From the NCBI GenBank assembly GCA_964612075.1, contig CAZTFC010000095.1:1-5663 (forward strand): 5,663 nucleotides of DNA. The letters run 5' to 3'. Position numbers and translations under genes: made by a program. This document shows positions 1 to 5,663 of the stretch, piece by piece. Under the pieces are notes generated by a model that was not told the DNA's origin, did no database searches, and saw nothing but the letters and a program-made list of their open reading frames with translations. Origin of the DNA: UBA2219 sp964612075. GTDB lineage: Bacteria; Desulfobacterota; Deferrimicrobia; Deferrimicrobiales; Deferrimicrobiaceae. Positions within the stretch are counted from its first letter, which is position 1; every line of letters starts with the position of its first letter.

Positions 1-1095
1 GACGAGGATCTTCAGGTAATACTCGCACTGCACCTCGTCGAAGGGCGCGATGCCCGTGATCATCTTCGGGTCGACGAGGGAGAAGCCGCTGGGCGGGATG
101 CGCCCGGAGGAGCCGCGCAGCAGGTTTCTCGAGATCTCGATCACGTCGCTCACGACGGCCGAGGCGGTGGGCAGCATGCCGGCCCCCTGCCCGTACGACA
201 TGGACGCCCCGACGAAGTCCCCCTTCACGTAGACGGCGTTGTTCGCGCCGTCGACGGTGGCCAGAAGGTAATGGGACGGGATCATCGTCGGGTGGACCCG
301 CGCCTCGATCCCGGCGGGGCTCTCCTTGGCGATCGCCAGCAGCTTCACCGTGTACCCGAACTCCGTCGCGAACGCGATGTCCTCGGGCGAGATGTCCCGG
401 ATCCCCTCCACGTAGATGTCCTTCAGGGAGACCCGCCCGCCGGTGGCGAGCCAGACCAGGATCGCCAGCTTGTGCGCCGTGTCGATGCCGTCGACGTCGA
501 ACGACGGGTCGGCCTCCGCCAGCCCCGCCTTCTGGGCCTCGGCGAGCACCCCGGAGAACGCCTTCCCCTCCTTCGTCATGCGGGAGAGGATGTAGTTGCA
601 GGTGCCGTTGATGATCCCGTAGATCCCGAGGATCCGGTTCGCCGCGAGCCCCTCCCTCATCGTGCGGATGATGGGGATGCCGCCGCCGACGCTCGCCTCG
701 AAACCGATGTCGACGCCCTTTTCGGCCACCGCGTGCATGATCTCCGGCCCGCACTCCGCCAGGAGCGCCTTGTTCGCCGTGACGACCGACTTGCCGTTGC
801 GGATCGCCTCCAGGAGGAAGTCCTTCGCCGCCCCCGTGCCGCCGATCAGCTCGACGACGATCCGGACGTTCGGGTCCCGCGCGACCTGCATGCCGTCGCC
901 GACGAGCGTCCCTTCCGGGAGCTTCACGCCGCGGTCCCGCTTCGTGTCGGCGTCCGCGACGCGGACCAGCTTCACGGGAACCCCCACGCGCTTGCGAAGC
1001 TGCTCAGCGTTCTCGAGCAGCAGCTTCACCGTGCCCGTGCCCACGGTCCCGAAGCCGATCACCCCGACGCCGATCTCCTTCAGCGGCTGGCTCAT
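1..1095 (-). CDS. hom: Homoserine dehydrogenase, 3' end beyond the left edge
   Basis: This cytoplasmic enzyme reduces aspartate-4-semialdehyde to homoserine with NAD(P)H, the branch step towards threonine and methionine. The first 365 codons are present and open to the left edge. Seen in the translation: a Rossmann dinucleotide motif GFGTVG at residues 14-19; TANK ending at K109; the substrate-domain stretch EASVGGGIPIIRTMREGL starting at 133; NGTCNYILSRM at 163-173; and the signature ADPSFDVDGIDTAHK, whose K209 corresponds to the family's catalytic lysine. The last residues, CEYYLKILV, look like the first strand of the C-terminal ACT domain of the longer (about 430-residue) bacterial form, so roughly 70 residues are missing. 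In such enzymes the ACT domain usually mediates threonine feedback; here that is inferred. The start ATG overlaps the alaC stop (ATGA) and has a GGAGG site 5 nt upstream, inside alaC, so translation is probably coupled. Family assignment is very secure. Confidence 0.97.
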   Translation of the reverse strand, partial: MSQPLKEIGVGVIGFGTVGTGTVKLLLENAEQLRKRVGVPVKLVRVADADTKRDRGVKLPEGTLVGDGMQVARDPNVRIVVELIGGTGAAKDFLLEAIRNGKSVVTANKALLAECGPEIMHAVAEKGVDIGFEASVGGGIPIIRTMREGLAANRILGIYGIINGTCNYILSRMTKEGKAFSGVLAEAQKAGLAEADPSFDVDGIDTAHKLAILVWLATGGRVSLKDIYVEGIRDISPEDIAFATEFGYTVKLLAIAKESPAGIEARVHPTMIPSHYLLATVDGANNAVYVKGDFVGASMSYGQGAGMLPTASAVVSDVIEISRNLLRGSSGRIPPSGFSLVDPKMITGIAPFDEVQCEYYLKILV

Positions 1096-2288
1096 TTGGC
1101 CCTCCCGCGGGCGGGCGACTGGAGCATCGTCTTCACCCCCCGGATCGCCTGGCGGATCCGGTGCTCGTTCTCGCACAGCGCGAACCGCACGTATCCCTCC
1201 CCGTGCTCGCCGAAGCCGACCCCCGGGGAAACGGCCACCTTTGCGCGCAGCAGCATCTGCTTGGAGAATTCCAGCGACCCCATCGCGTCGAACGGCGCGG
1301 GGATGGGGGCCCACACGAACATCGTCCCCTTCGGCTTGGCGATGTCCCACCCGATCCGCCCGAACCCGTCGACGAGGCAGTCGCGCCGCTTCCGGTACAC
1401 CTCCACCGCCTCGTCCACGACCCGCTGGGGGCCGTTGAGGGCCACGGTCGCGGCGATCTGGATCGCCTGGAACATGCCGTAGTCGAGGTAGCTCTTGATC
1501 CGCGTCAGGGCCCCGACCATCTGCCGGTTGCCGACGACGAACCCGACGCGCCAGCCGGCCATCGAGTACCCCTTCGACATCGAGTAGAGCTCGACCGCCA
1601 CGTCCTTCGCCCCCGGGACCTGGAGGATGGAGGGCGCTTTGTACCCGTCGAAAACGAGGTCCGCGTAGGCCAGGTCGTGGATCAGCAGGATATCGTTCTC
1701 CTTCGCGAAGGCGACGACCCGCTTGAGGAATTCGAGGTCCACCACTTCCGTCGTGGGGTTGTGGGGAAAGGAGATGATCAGCATCTTGGGGCGCGGCCAC
1801 AGCGTCTTCATCGCCCGCTCGACGCGGTCCATGAAATCGTCCACCCCGGAGATCAGGGGGATCGACCGGACGTCCGCCCCCGCGATGATCACCGAATAGG
1901 TGTGGATCGGGTAGGTCGGGCTCGGCACGAGCGCGATGTCGCCCGGCCCCATGGTGGCCAGGACCAGGTGCGCCAGCCCCTCCTTCGCCCCGATCGTGGC
2001 GATCGCCTCGGTCTCGGGGTCGAGATCCACGCCGAATTTCCGCTTGTACCAGTTGCAGATGGCCAGCCGCAGCTTCGGGATGCCGCGGGATGCGGAATAC
2101 CGGTGGTTTTTCGGCAGCCTGGCGGCTTCCGTGAGCTTTTCGACGATGTGCTTCGGGGTGGGAAGGTCCGGGTTCCCCATCCCGAGGTCGATGATGTCCT
2201 CGCCCGCGTGCCGCAGCTTCGATTTCAGTTCCGTCACGGTCGCGAAGACGTACGGGGGAAGTCTCTGGATTCGCGGGAATTCCTGCAT
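1092..2288 (-). CDS. alaC: AlaC-type alanine/glutamate-pyruvate aminotransferase (class I/II, PLP)
   Basis: A 398-residue fold-type I PLP aminotransferase, expected to be cytoplasmic and to interconvert pyruvate plus glutamate with alanine plus 2-oxoglutarate. It closely resembles remembered E. coli AlaC (YfdZ) along its whole length: RLPPYVF near residue 9, GEDIIDLGMGNPD at 29-41, YSASRGIP at 64-71, IGAKEGLAHL at 99-108, and RQAIRGVK near the C terminus. Active-site residues visible: N177 in HNPT, D205 and Y208 in HDLAYAD, the Schiff-base lysine K239 in SMSKGYSMAGWR, R247, and the carboxylate-binding R368 in YVRFA. The start at 2288 is chosen because AGGAG lies 6 nt upstream and because the next in-frame ATG upstream (2315) falls before the predicted transcription start. 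It is first in an operon with hom. The related LL-diaminopimelate and aspartate aminotransferases are alternatives for the exact substrate; the family is certain, the substrate less so. Confidence 0.9.
   Translation of the reverse strand: MQEFPRIQRLPPYVFATVTELKSKLRHAGEDIIDLGMGNPDLPTPKHIVEKLTEAARLPKNHRYSASRGIPKLRLAICNWYKRKFGVDLDPETEAIATIGAKEGLAHLVLATMGPGDIALVPSPTYPIHTYSVIIAGADVRSIPLISGVDDFMDRVERAMKTLWPRPKMLIISFPHNPTTEVVDLEFLKRVVAFAKENDILLIHDLAYADLVFDGYKAPSILQVPGAKDVAVELYSMSKGYSMAGWRVGFVVGNRQMVGALTRIKSYLDYGMFQAIQIAATVALNGPQRVVDEAVEVYRKRRDCLVDGFGRIGWDIAKPKGTMFVWAPIPAPFDAMGSLEFSKQMLLRAKVAVSPGVGFGEHGEGYVRFALCENEHRIRQAIRGVKTMLQSPARGRAK
1101..1105 (-). promoter_or_regulatory. Ribosome binding site of hom, inside the end of alaC
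   Basis: On the minus strand GGAGG lies 5 nt before the hom ATG (1095-1093), within the last codons of alaC. It fixes the hom start at the ATGA junction and shows that hom can recruit ribosomes itself as well as through coupling. Confidence 0.8.
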
Positions 2289-2294
2289 CAGGGT

Positions 2295-2299
2295 CTCCT
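2295..2299 (-). promoter_or_regulatory. Ribosome binding site deciding the alaC start
   Basis: Minus-strand AGGAG lies 6 nt before the ATG at 2288-2286. The alternative ATG at 2315-2313, nine codons upstream in the same frame, has no comparable site. This supports the 398-residue form of the protein. Confidence 0.75.
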
Positions 2300-2316
2300 G
2301 AAAAGTGTAAACCATT

Positions 2317-2345
2317 ATTTTATTGATTGAAGCGGCCCAAGTCAA
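2317..2345 (-). promoter_or_regulatory. Sigma70-type promoter of the alaC-hom operon
   Basis: On the minus strand, TTGACT (2345-2340, five of six consensus bases) is followed after exactly 17 bp by TAAAAT (2322-2317, five of six). Transcription would start near 2308-2311, giving a leader of only about 20 nt before the alaC ATG. That leaves no room for an attenuator, T-box or riboswitch. It sits in the only AT-rich stretch of the region. Called by eye; not tested. Confidence 0.75.
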
Positions 2346-2426
2346 TTTCGGGCTGAGATTCGTGTCCGTGGGGATATCTGATATTTTACCCGCAAACAAC
2401 TTGGACCCGCGGTAAACGATTCCAAG

Positions 2427-2433
2427 GGGGTGA
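2427..2433 (+). promoter_or_regulatory. Ribosome binding site deciding the lipoprotein start
   Basis: GGGGTGA matches the extended Shine-Dalgarno GGAGGTGA with one mismatch and ends 8 nt before the ATG at 2442. The GTG at 2430-2432, an in-frame possible start four codons earlier, lies inside this element and would have no spacing to it. The ATG is therefore preferred. Confidence 0.75.
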
Positions 2434-2441
2434 AGAAGATC

Positions 2442-3344
2442 ATGACCGGAAGAAGACCCGGATTCCGCTTCCTCGCGCTTCTCCTTGCCGCGTTGTTCCT
2501 CTCTTCCTGTTCCTCCGACAAAAAACAGCCGCCGCGGACGCAAACGTCTCCGGCTGCGGAAACCGCGACCCCGCAGCCGGGAACGCAGGAATCGGCCGGA
2601 ACAGCCGCTCCCGCCGCTTCGGACGCAACCCGTTGCGCGGTCGCCCCGGGGTCCAGCCGAACCTTCACTCTCGAGGGGCCGGTTCCCTACATGCACGGGA
2701 TCGACCGCTCTTCCGGCCTGGAGGTCGAATATGGCCTGGCCGTCAACGACTGGGCGCAGGGCGGCCTGGAAGTCGCGACAGGCGGTACCCGGCTCTCTTC
2801 GGAAACTTTCCGGGTCTGGACCGTCGCACATGAGACTCGGAATATGAAGACCGACGAAACCGGGGCCGTCCGCAACCCGGTGGACATCACGGGCAACCCG
2901 AACCTCCACGCCGGCGCGAGGGGGACGGAACCCGTGGACATCCTGGTCGAAACGGGCAGGACGCGCGAGTTCATCGAGCAGGGAAACATGTCCGAGTACG
3001 AGATCAAGGAGTTCTGGGAGAAGAACCACAAAACCCTCGTGTTGCTGCCCATCGAAACGCGGCCGTACGCCTTTTACCGGTTCGAGATCGCCTTCACGGT
3101 CAACGTCCCCGGAGAGGAGCGTCTCGCGGAGATCGACAAGTCTTCCGCGAACGACCAGACCGCCTTGAACTTCTGGCCCGCACGGGTGGTCTTCAACAAC
3201 GGCGTCCGGGCGGAGGAACGGTCCCCGGCGAAGGACCGCCATAACGTCAAGGTGCTGGTATCCCTCTCGCGGAAGCCCGGCGGAGGATATCAAGATCTCC
3301 TGTTCCGCAGCGTGTCGGCCGGGTACGAACTCAAGTGCGATTGA
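2442..3344 (+). CDS. Secreted lipoprotein of unrecognised family
   Basis: A 300-residue predicted lipoprotein whose function I do not recognise. The N terminus has a basic stretch (RRPGFR), a hydrophobic core LALLLAALFL at 11-20 and the lipobox LSSC, with C23 as the lipidated residue. Ser at +2 would favour the outer membrane under the E. coli Lol rule. Residues 24-63 form a low-complexity linker rich in Pro, Thr, Ala, Gln and Ser. From about 65 the body contains many alternating hydrophobic segments, such as LEVEYGLAV, FRVWTV and YAFYRFEIAFTV, suggesting a mostly beta fold, with one likely helix at about 183-195 (MSEYEIKEFWEKN). Only two other cysteines exist, C65 at the start of the body and C299 next to last, which could form a disulphide tying its ends. 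It stands alone: alaC diverges from it, and its last 14 bp overlap the convergent glycosyltransferase gene. The signal, plausible body and strong ribosome site make it a real gene. Confidence 0.85.
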   Translation: MTGRRPGFRFLALLLAALFLSSCSSDKKQPPRTQTSPAAETATPQPGTQESAGTAAPAASDATRCAVAPGSSRTFTLEGPVPYMHGIDRSSGLEVEYGLAVNDWAQGGLEVATGGTRLSSETFRVWTVAHETRNMKTDETGAVRNPVDITGNPNLHAGARGTEPVDILVETGRTREFIEQGNMSEYEIKEFWEKNHKTLVLLPIETRPYAFYRFEIAFTVNVPGEERLAEIDKSSANDQTALNFWPARVVFNNGVRAEERSPAKDRHNVKVLVSLSRKPGGGYQDLLFRSVSAGYELKCD

Positions 3345-4641
3345 CGGGAGGGGAAACCGGTCCGTCGTCTCCGTTCGGCTCCGGGCGGACCGCCTCTCCG
3401 GCCGCGCGGGCGAAATTGCGCAGGATCTCCCATTCCATTCCGATCAGATTCCTTGCGGAGGTCCACGGGCTGGTTTCTATGTCCCGCGGGGTGTGCCGGT
3501 TTTTCAGAAGTCTCCCGTAGACGGTGATCAGCTTCTCCGTGCTCCGCTCGATGGAGAATTCCCGCGCCGTGGCGGCGGTCGAGTCTTCCATGCGGCGCCT
3601 TTCCCCGGGGGTTCGCCCCGCGACCCACCGCAGGGCTTCCCGGAAGGCCTCCTCGTCGACGCCCGGGACGAGGCGTCCGTTCTCCCCGTCCCGCACCACT
3701 TCGCATGCCCCCGGCGCGTCGAGCGCCACGACCGGCACCCCCACCGCCATGGCCTCCGTCAGCACCATGCCCTGCGTCTCCGTCAGGGAGGCGAACGCGA
3801 ATACGTCCATCGAACGGTAGGCGGAGGCCAGCTTCTTCGCTTTCAGGACCCCTCCGCAGTGGATCCGGTCCGAAAGCCCGTTCCGGCCGAAGATATCGAG
3901 GACCTCCTCTTTCGAAGGCCCGTCCCCGATCAGCAGGAAACGGGCGCCCGGGTGTCCTTTCAGGAATCCCGCCACGGCCCCGGCGAGGAAAGCCATGTTC
4001 TTTTCGGGCGCAAGTCTCCCCACATGCCCGACCAGGAACGCACGTTCCGGGATTCCCGCCGCCCTCCTGAACGCGGCGCCGTCGGCTCCCTCGAAGTCCC
4101 GGAGATCCACGCCGGTGGGGATCACGGTGATCGGCGCGGCGACCCCCCTCGACGCAAGGAGATCCGCCACCGTCCCGCTCGGCGCGATCACCGCGTCGCA
4201 CAGGTTGCAATACCCGGTGGCGAGGTCGATCACGAAGCGCTTCAGCCGCGGGGAATCGCCGGGCACGTAATGGGTGTACTTTTCGTAGATCGTGTGGTGC
4301 GTGAACACCACCGGGGCCTCCCTCGACGCCGCGACCCGCAGGGCCGTGTCCCCCAGAAGGTAAGGATGATGGGAGTGGACGATCTCCGGCTGGAAATTTT
4401 TCAGGGCCGCGGACACTTTCAGGGTCGGCGTAACGGGCACGGCGAAGTCGCTGCCGTTGAACTGCTGCAGCGCGGGCACGCGTACGACGTCGCCCTCGTC
4501 GGGAGGCGCCCCCTCGAACTCCGGGGCCACGACGAGGACGCGGTGGCCCCTGCGGCGGAGCTCCTCCGTGAACCGCGCCACGCTGTTGGCCACGCCTCCC
4601 ACGTGGGGGGTGAACGTGTTCGTCAGCATCAGGATGTTCAT
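3331..4641 (-). CDS. GT4-family retaining glycosyltransferase (GT-B fold)
   Basis: A 436-residue glycosyltransferase expected to transfer a sugar from a nucleotide donor with retention at the cytoplasmic face of the membrane. N-terminal acceptor domain: NILMLTNTFTPHVGGVANSV from residue 2, with the glycine-rich GGVA loop at 15-18, and HSHHPYLLG at 89-97. HTIYEKYTHYV at 116-126 recalls the HTxYExYxHY region of diacylglycerol glucosyltransferases. C-terminal donor domain: IPTGVDL at 174-180, VGRLAPEKN at 207-215 (R209 and K214 for donor phosphates), LLIGDGP at 236-242, and the EX7E pair E288/E296 in TETQGMVLTEAM. The GT-B fold should end near 380; about 55 further residues form an uncommon tail. 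The start at 4641 gives a canonical N terminus, overlaps the upstream stop as ATGA and has GGAAG 6 nt before it. Acceptor and sugar are unknown; a glycolipid role is only suggested. Other GT4 roles, such as polysaccharide mannosyl transfer, remain possible. Confidence 0.93.
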   Translation of the reverse strand: MNILMLTNTFTPHVGGVANSVARFTEELRRRGHRVLVVAPEFEGAPPDEGDVVRVPALQQFNGSDFAVPVTPTLKVSAALKNFQPEIVHSHHPYLLGDTALRVAASREAPVVFTHHTIYEKYTHYVPGDSPRLKRFVIDLATGYCNLCDAVIAPSGTVADLLASRGVAAPITVIPTGVDLRDFEGADGAAFRRAAGIPERAFLVGHVGRLAPEKNMAFLAGAVAGFLKGHPGARFLLIGDGPSKEEVLDIFGRNGLSDRIHCGGVLKAKKLASAYRSMDVFAFASLTETQGMVLTEAMAVGVPVVALDAPGACEVVRDGENGRLVPGVDEEAFREALRWVAGRTPGERRRMEDSTAATAREFSIERSTEKLITVYGRLLKNRHTPRDIETSPWTSARNLIGMEWEILRNFARAAGEAVRPEPNGDDGPVSPPVNRT

Positions 4642-5663
4642 GAGGCGCTTCCGGGCGCAAGGAGGACAGACTCCTTGCCGGGCGCGGCGTCGATGAACCC
4701 GTGCCCGGGAAGACCGACCTCGACCCGCGCCGGGACGGTCCTCCAGGAGGCGCTCCACCGGACTTCCGTCCGCCCGTCCCGGGGGACGACTTCCACTTTC
4801 ACGTCCCCGAAGGAGGTGGGGGCGGGGCCGAACGACACCGGGGACCCGTCCTCAAGCCATTCGGGAAGGACGCCCGACGCCAGGACCAGCCGATCGCCCT
4901 CCTCCCGGACGAACATGTTGCGGATCATCAGGACCCACTCGGCCGACGCCCAGGCGTGGTGCCCGTCGCCCATGCACCCTCCCCCGGTCCGGGGATGCAC
5001 CGCTTCCGGCCATTGGCCCGTGGGGGACGCCAGCCGCGCCACGGTGCGGACAAGTTCCTGGAACCGCGGGTCGCCCGCGCGCAGAAGCACCTGCGCGACG
5101 TGCAGGGTCAGGTAGGGGTTCACCCCGGAATGGATGATGTCCTGGTAGAAGCCGCCGTTCACCGAGCATTCCGAGAGAAGGAACTCCGCGGTGTCCATCA
5201 GGCGGGGGTCGCGCGGCCCGAAGATCATCAGGGGATATCCCGCGGCCAGGGAGCCCACCGCCCCGGAATCCAGCCGCCGATGGGGAGACGCCGCCATGCC
5301 GGGCCTCCCCAGCCGCAGGGCGACCCGGGCCAGGCATTTCTCCACCGTTTGGAGGAACCCCTCCGCCTCCTCCCGGAACCCGTCGGGGTCGGAGCTCCCT
5401 TCCCCCTTCGAAAGCAGGAAGGAGCCCGCCCGCAGCCCTGCGATCCCCCAGAAATCGTCCCAGAAATAGTAGTCGTTCGGCCCCAGGTGCTCCGCGCTGA
5501 AGCCGGGCGGAAGGAGCCCCGCGTAAATCTTGTCGCCGTCGGCCGGAAGGCGGTTCCTGCGGATCCAGCGGGAGCCGTCCCGGATCGACTTCAACCATTC
5601 CGTCTTCGGCGCGCGGCCGGTCAGCTCGGTGTACCGCGACAGGATCCAGAGCGCCTCCCCGTT
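4638..5663 (-). CDS. Six-hairpin glycosidase-like protein, 5' end beyond the right edge
   Basis: The last 341 codons of a larger protein; the frame is open to the right edge, so the true start is not visible. It resembles (alpha/alpha)6 six-hairpin glycosidases (the glucoamylase/debranching superfamily). Counting from the edge: NGEALWILSRYTELTG at 1-16 is a typical barrel helix pair; GLLPPGFSAEHLGPNDYY at 49-66 leads into the aromatic/acidic loop YFWDDFW at 66-72; NGGFYQDIIHSGVNPYL at 169-185; QWPE at 217-220; then CMGDGHHAWASAEW at 230-243. D69, D70, E220 and D233 are the obvious candidates for catalytic or sugar-binding acids, but I cannot assign them. From about residue 255 (DRLVLASGVLPEWL) a short beta-rich C-terminal domain follows, as in many of these enzymes. 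Its TGA overlaps the glycosyltransferase ATG, so the two are probably made together. Substrate, GH family number and localisation are unknown. Confidence 0.82.
   Translation of the reverse strand, partial: NGEALWILSRYTELTGRAPKTEWLKSIRDGSRWIRRNRLPADGDKIYAGLLPPGFSAEHLGPNDYYFWDDFWGIAGLRAGSFLLSKGEGSSDPDGFREEAEGFLQTVEKCLARVALRLGRPGMAASPHRRLDSGAVGSLAAGYPLMIFGPRDPRLMDTAEFLLSECSVNGGFYQDIIHSGVNPYLTLHVAQVLLRAGDPRFQELVRTVARLASPTGQWPEAVHPRTGGGCMGDGHHAWASAEWVLMIRNMFVREEGDRLVLASGVLPEWLEDGSPVSFGPAPTSFGDVKVEVVPRDGRTEVRWSASWRTVPARVEVGLPGHGFIDAAPGKESVLLAPGSAS
4648..4652 (-). promoter_or_regulatory. Modest ribosome binding site of the glycosyltransferase
   Basis: Minus-strand GGAAG lies 6 nt before the ATG at 4641-4639, inside the end of the glycosidase-like gene. 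It is weaker than the hom site, so expression of the glycosyltransferase may depend more on coupling through the ATGA overlap. Confidence 0.5.

Larger units (their letters stand above)
2289..2441. other. Divergent intergenic region between alaC and the lipoprotein gene
   Basis: A 153-bp AT-richer spacer holding the alaC promoter on the minus strand and, necessarily, the start signals of the plus-strand lipoprotein gene. For the plus strand I see only a weak -10-like TATTTT at 2382-2387 with no convincing -35. Two small symmetries are present: a palindrome ATATC-T-GATAT at 2374-2384 and a 6-bp inverted repeat CTTGGA/TCCAAG at 2400-2405 and 2421-2426, just before the lipoprotein Shine-Dalgarno. 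No RNA gene or longer repeat is visible. Confidence 0.6.

Noticed and set aside
271..1482. A 403-codon plus-strand open frame opposite hom and alaC
   Set aside because: Shadow frame of GC-rich coding DNA. Its product is dominated by Arg, Asp, Leu and Pro with no recognisable domain, while the opposite strand carries textbook Hom and AlaC motifs.
1161..2330. A 389-codon plus-strand open frame opposite alaC
   Set aside because: Same composition artefact: His/Arg/Asp-rich product, no motifs, and fully covered by the well-supported aminotransferase gene and its promoter.
2430..2441. GTG at 2430 as the lipoprotein start, adding MKKI to the N terminus
   Set aside because: The GTG is part of the GGGGTGA Shine-Dalgarno, leaving no spacing to a ribosome site; the ATG at 2442 has ideal spacing. 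The choice does not change the lipobox.
1092..3293. A 733-codon minus-strand frame that would extend the aminotransferase far upstream
   Set aside because: Only the part from 2288 onward is the aminotransferase. The upstream extension passes through the promoter and antisense to the lipoprotein gene, and its translation there is arginine/glycine-rich with no family resemblance.
3290..4660. A 456-codon minus-strand frame overlapping the glycosyltransferase in another phase
   Set aside because: Extremely Arg/Gly-rich out-of-phase reading of the GT4 gene; not a plausible protein.
3493..5115. A 540-codon plus-strand open frame opposite the glycosyltransferase and glycosidase-like genes
   Set aside because: Long but compositionally biased (Arg/Pro/His-rich), without domain signatures. 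The minus strand has clear GT4 motifs throughout.
5592..5594. TTG at 5594 as the start of the glycosidase-like protein
   Set aside because: The same frame is open through to the right edge and encodes NGEALWILSRYTELTG, a family-like barrel segment, so the gene continues upstream and the TTG is an internal leucine codon.
1..5663. CRISPR arrays, tRNA/rRNA genes, insertion sequences, toxin-antitoxin or defence modules
   Set aside because: No regularly spaced repeats, no tRNA-like cloverleaf, no terminal inverted repeats with a transposase, and no small gene pair outside the five assigned genes were seen when reading both strands.

Overview
The window is dense, GC-rich bacterial DNA (clearly above 60% G+C by eye) with five protein genes, nearly gap-free coding and strong purine-rich ribosome binding sites. 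The Gram-negative-style lipoprotein and the AlaC/homoserine dehydrogenase gene pair fit a high-GC proteobacterial or Desulfobacterota-like (deltaproteobacterial) chromosome. That placement is inference from gene content and composition; no taxonomic marker is present.

Left part (1-2345, minus strand): an amino-acid biosynthesis operon. A well-formed sigma70-type promoter (TTGACT, 17 bp, TAAAAT) drives alaC, an AlaC-type PLP aminotransferase. Its stop codon overlaps the start of hom, homoserine dehydrogenase, in an ATGA junction. hom runs off the left edge just as its C-terminal ACT domain appears to begin. Together the two genes connect pyruvate/glutamate transamination with the aspartate-to-threonine/methionine pathway.

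Middle (2289-3344): a 153-bp AT-richer divergent intergenic region, then one plus-strand gene for a 300-residue secreted lipoprotein of no family I recognise. It has a clear lipobox, a low-complexity linker and a probably beta-rich body. It converges on the next operon and overlaps it by 14 bp.

Right part (3331-5663, minus strand): a second translationally coupled pair. The upstream gene, cut by the right edge, encodes the C-terminal part of a six-hairpin (alpha/alpha)6 glycosidase-like protein with a C-terminal beta domain. The downstream gene encodes a GT4 retaining glycosyltransferase with features recalling diacylglycerol glucosyltransferases and an unusual C-terminal tail. The pair suggests carbohydrate or glycolipid metabolism, but the substrate cannot be read from the sequence.

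I found no tRNA, rRNA, CRISPR array, insertion sequence, phage gene or defence system. Most of the window is ordinary chromosomal housekeeping. The least explained parts are the orphan lipoprotein and the glycosidase-like/GT4 pair.
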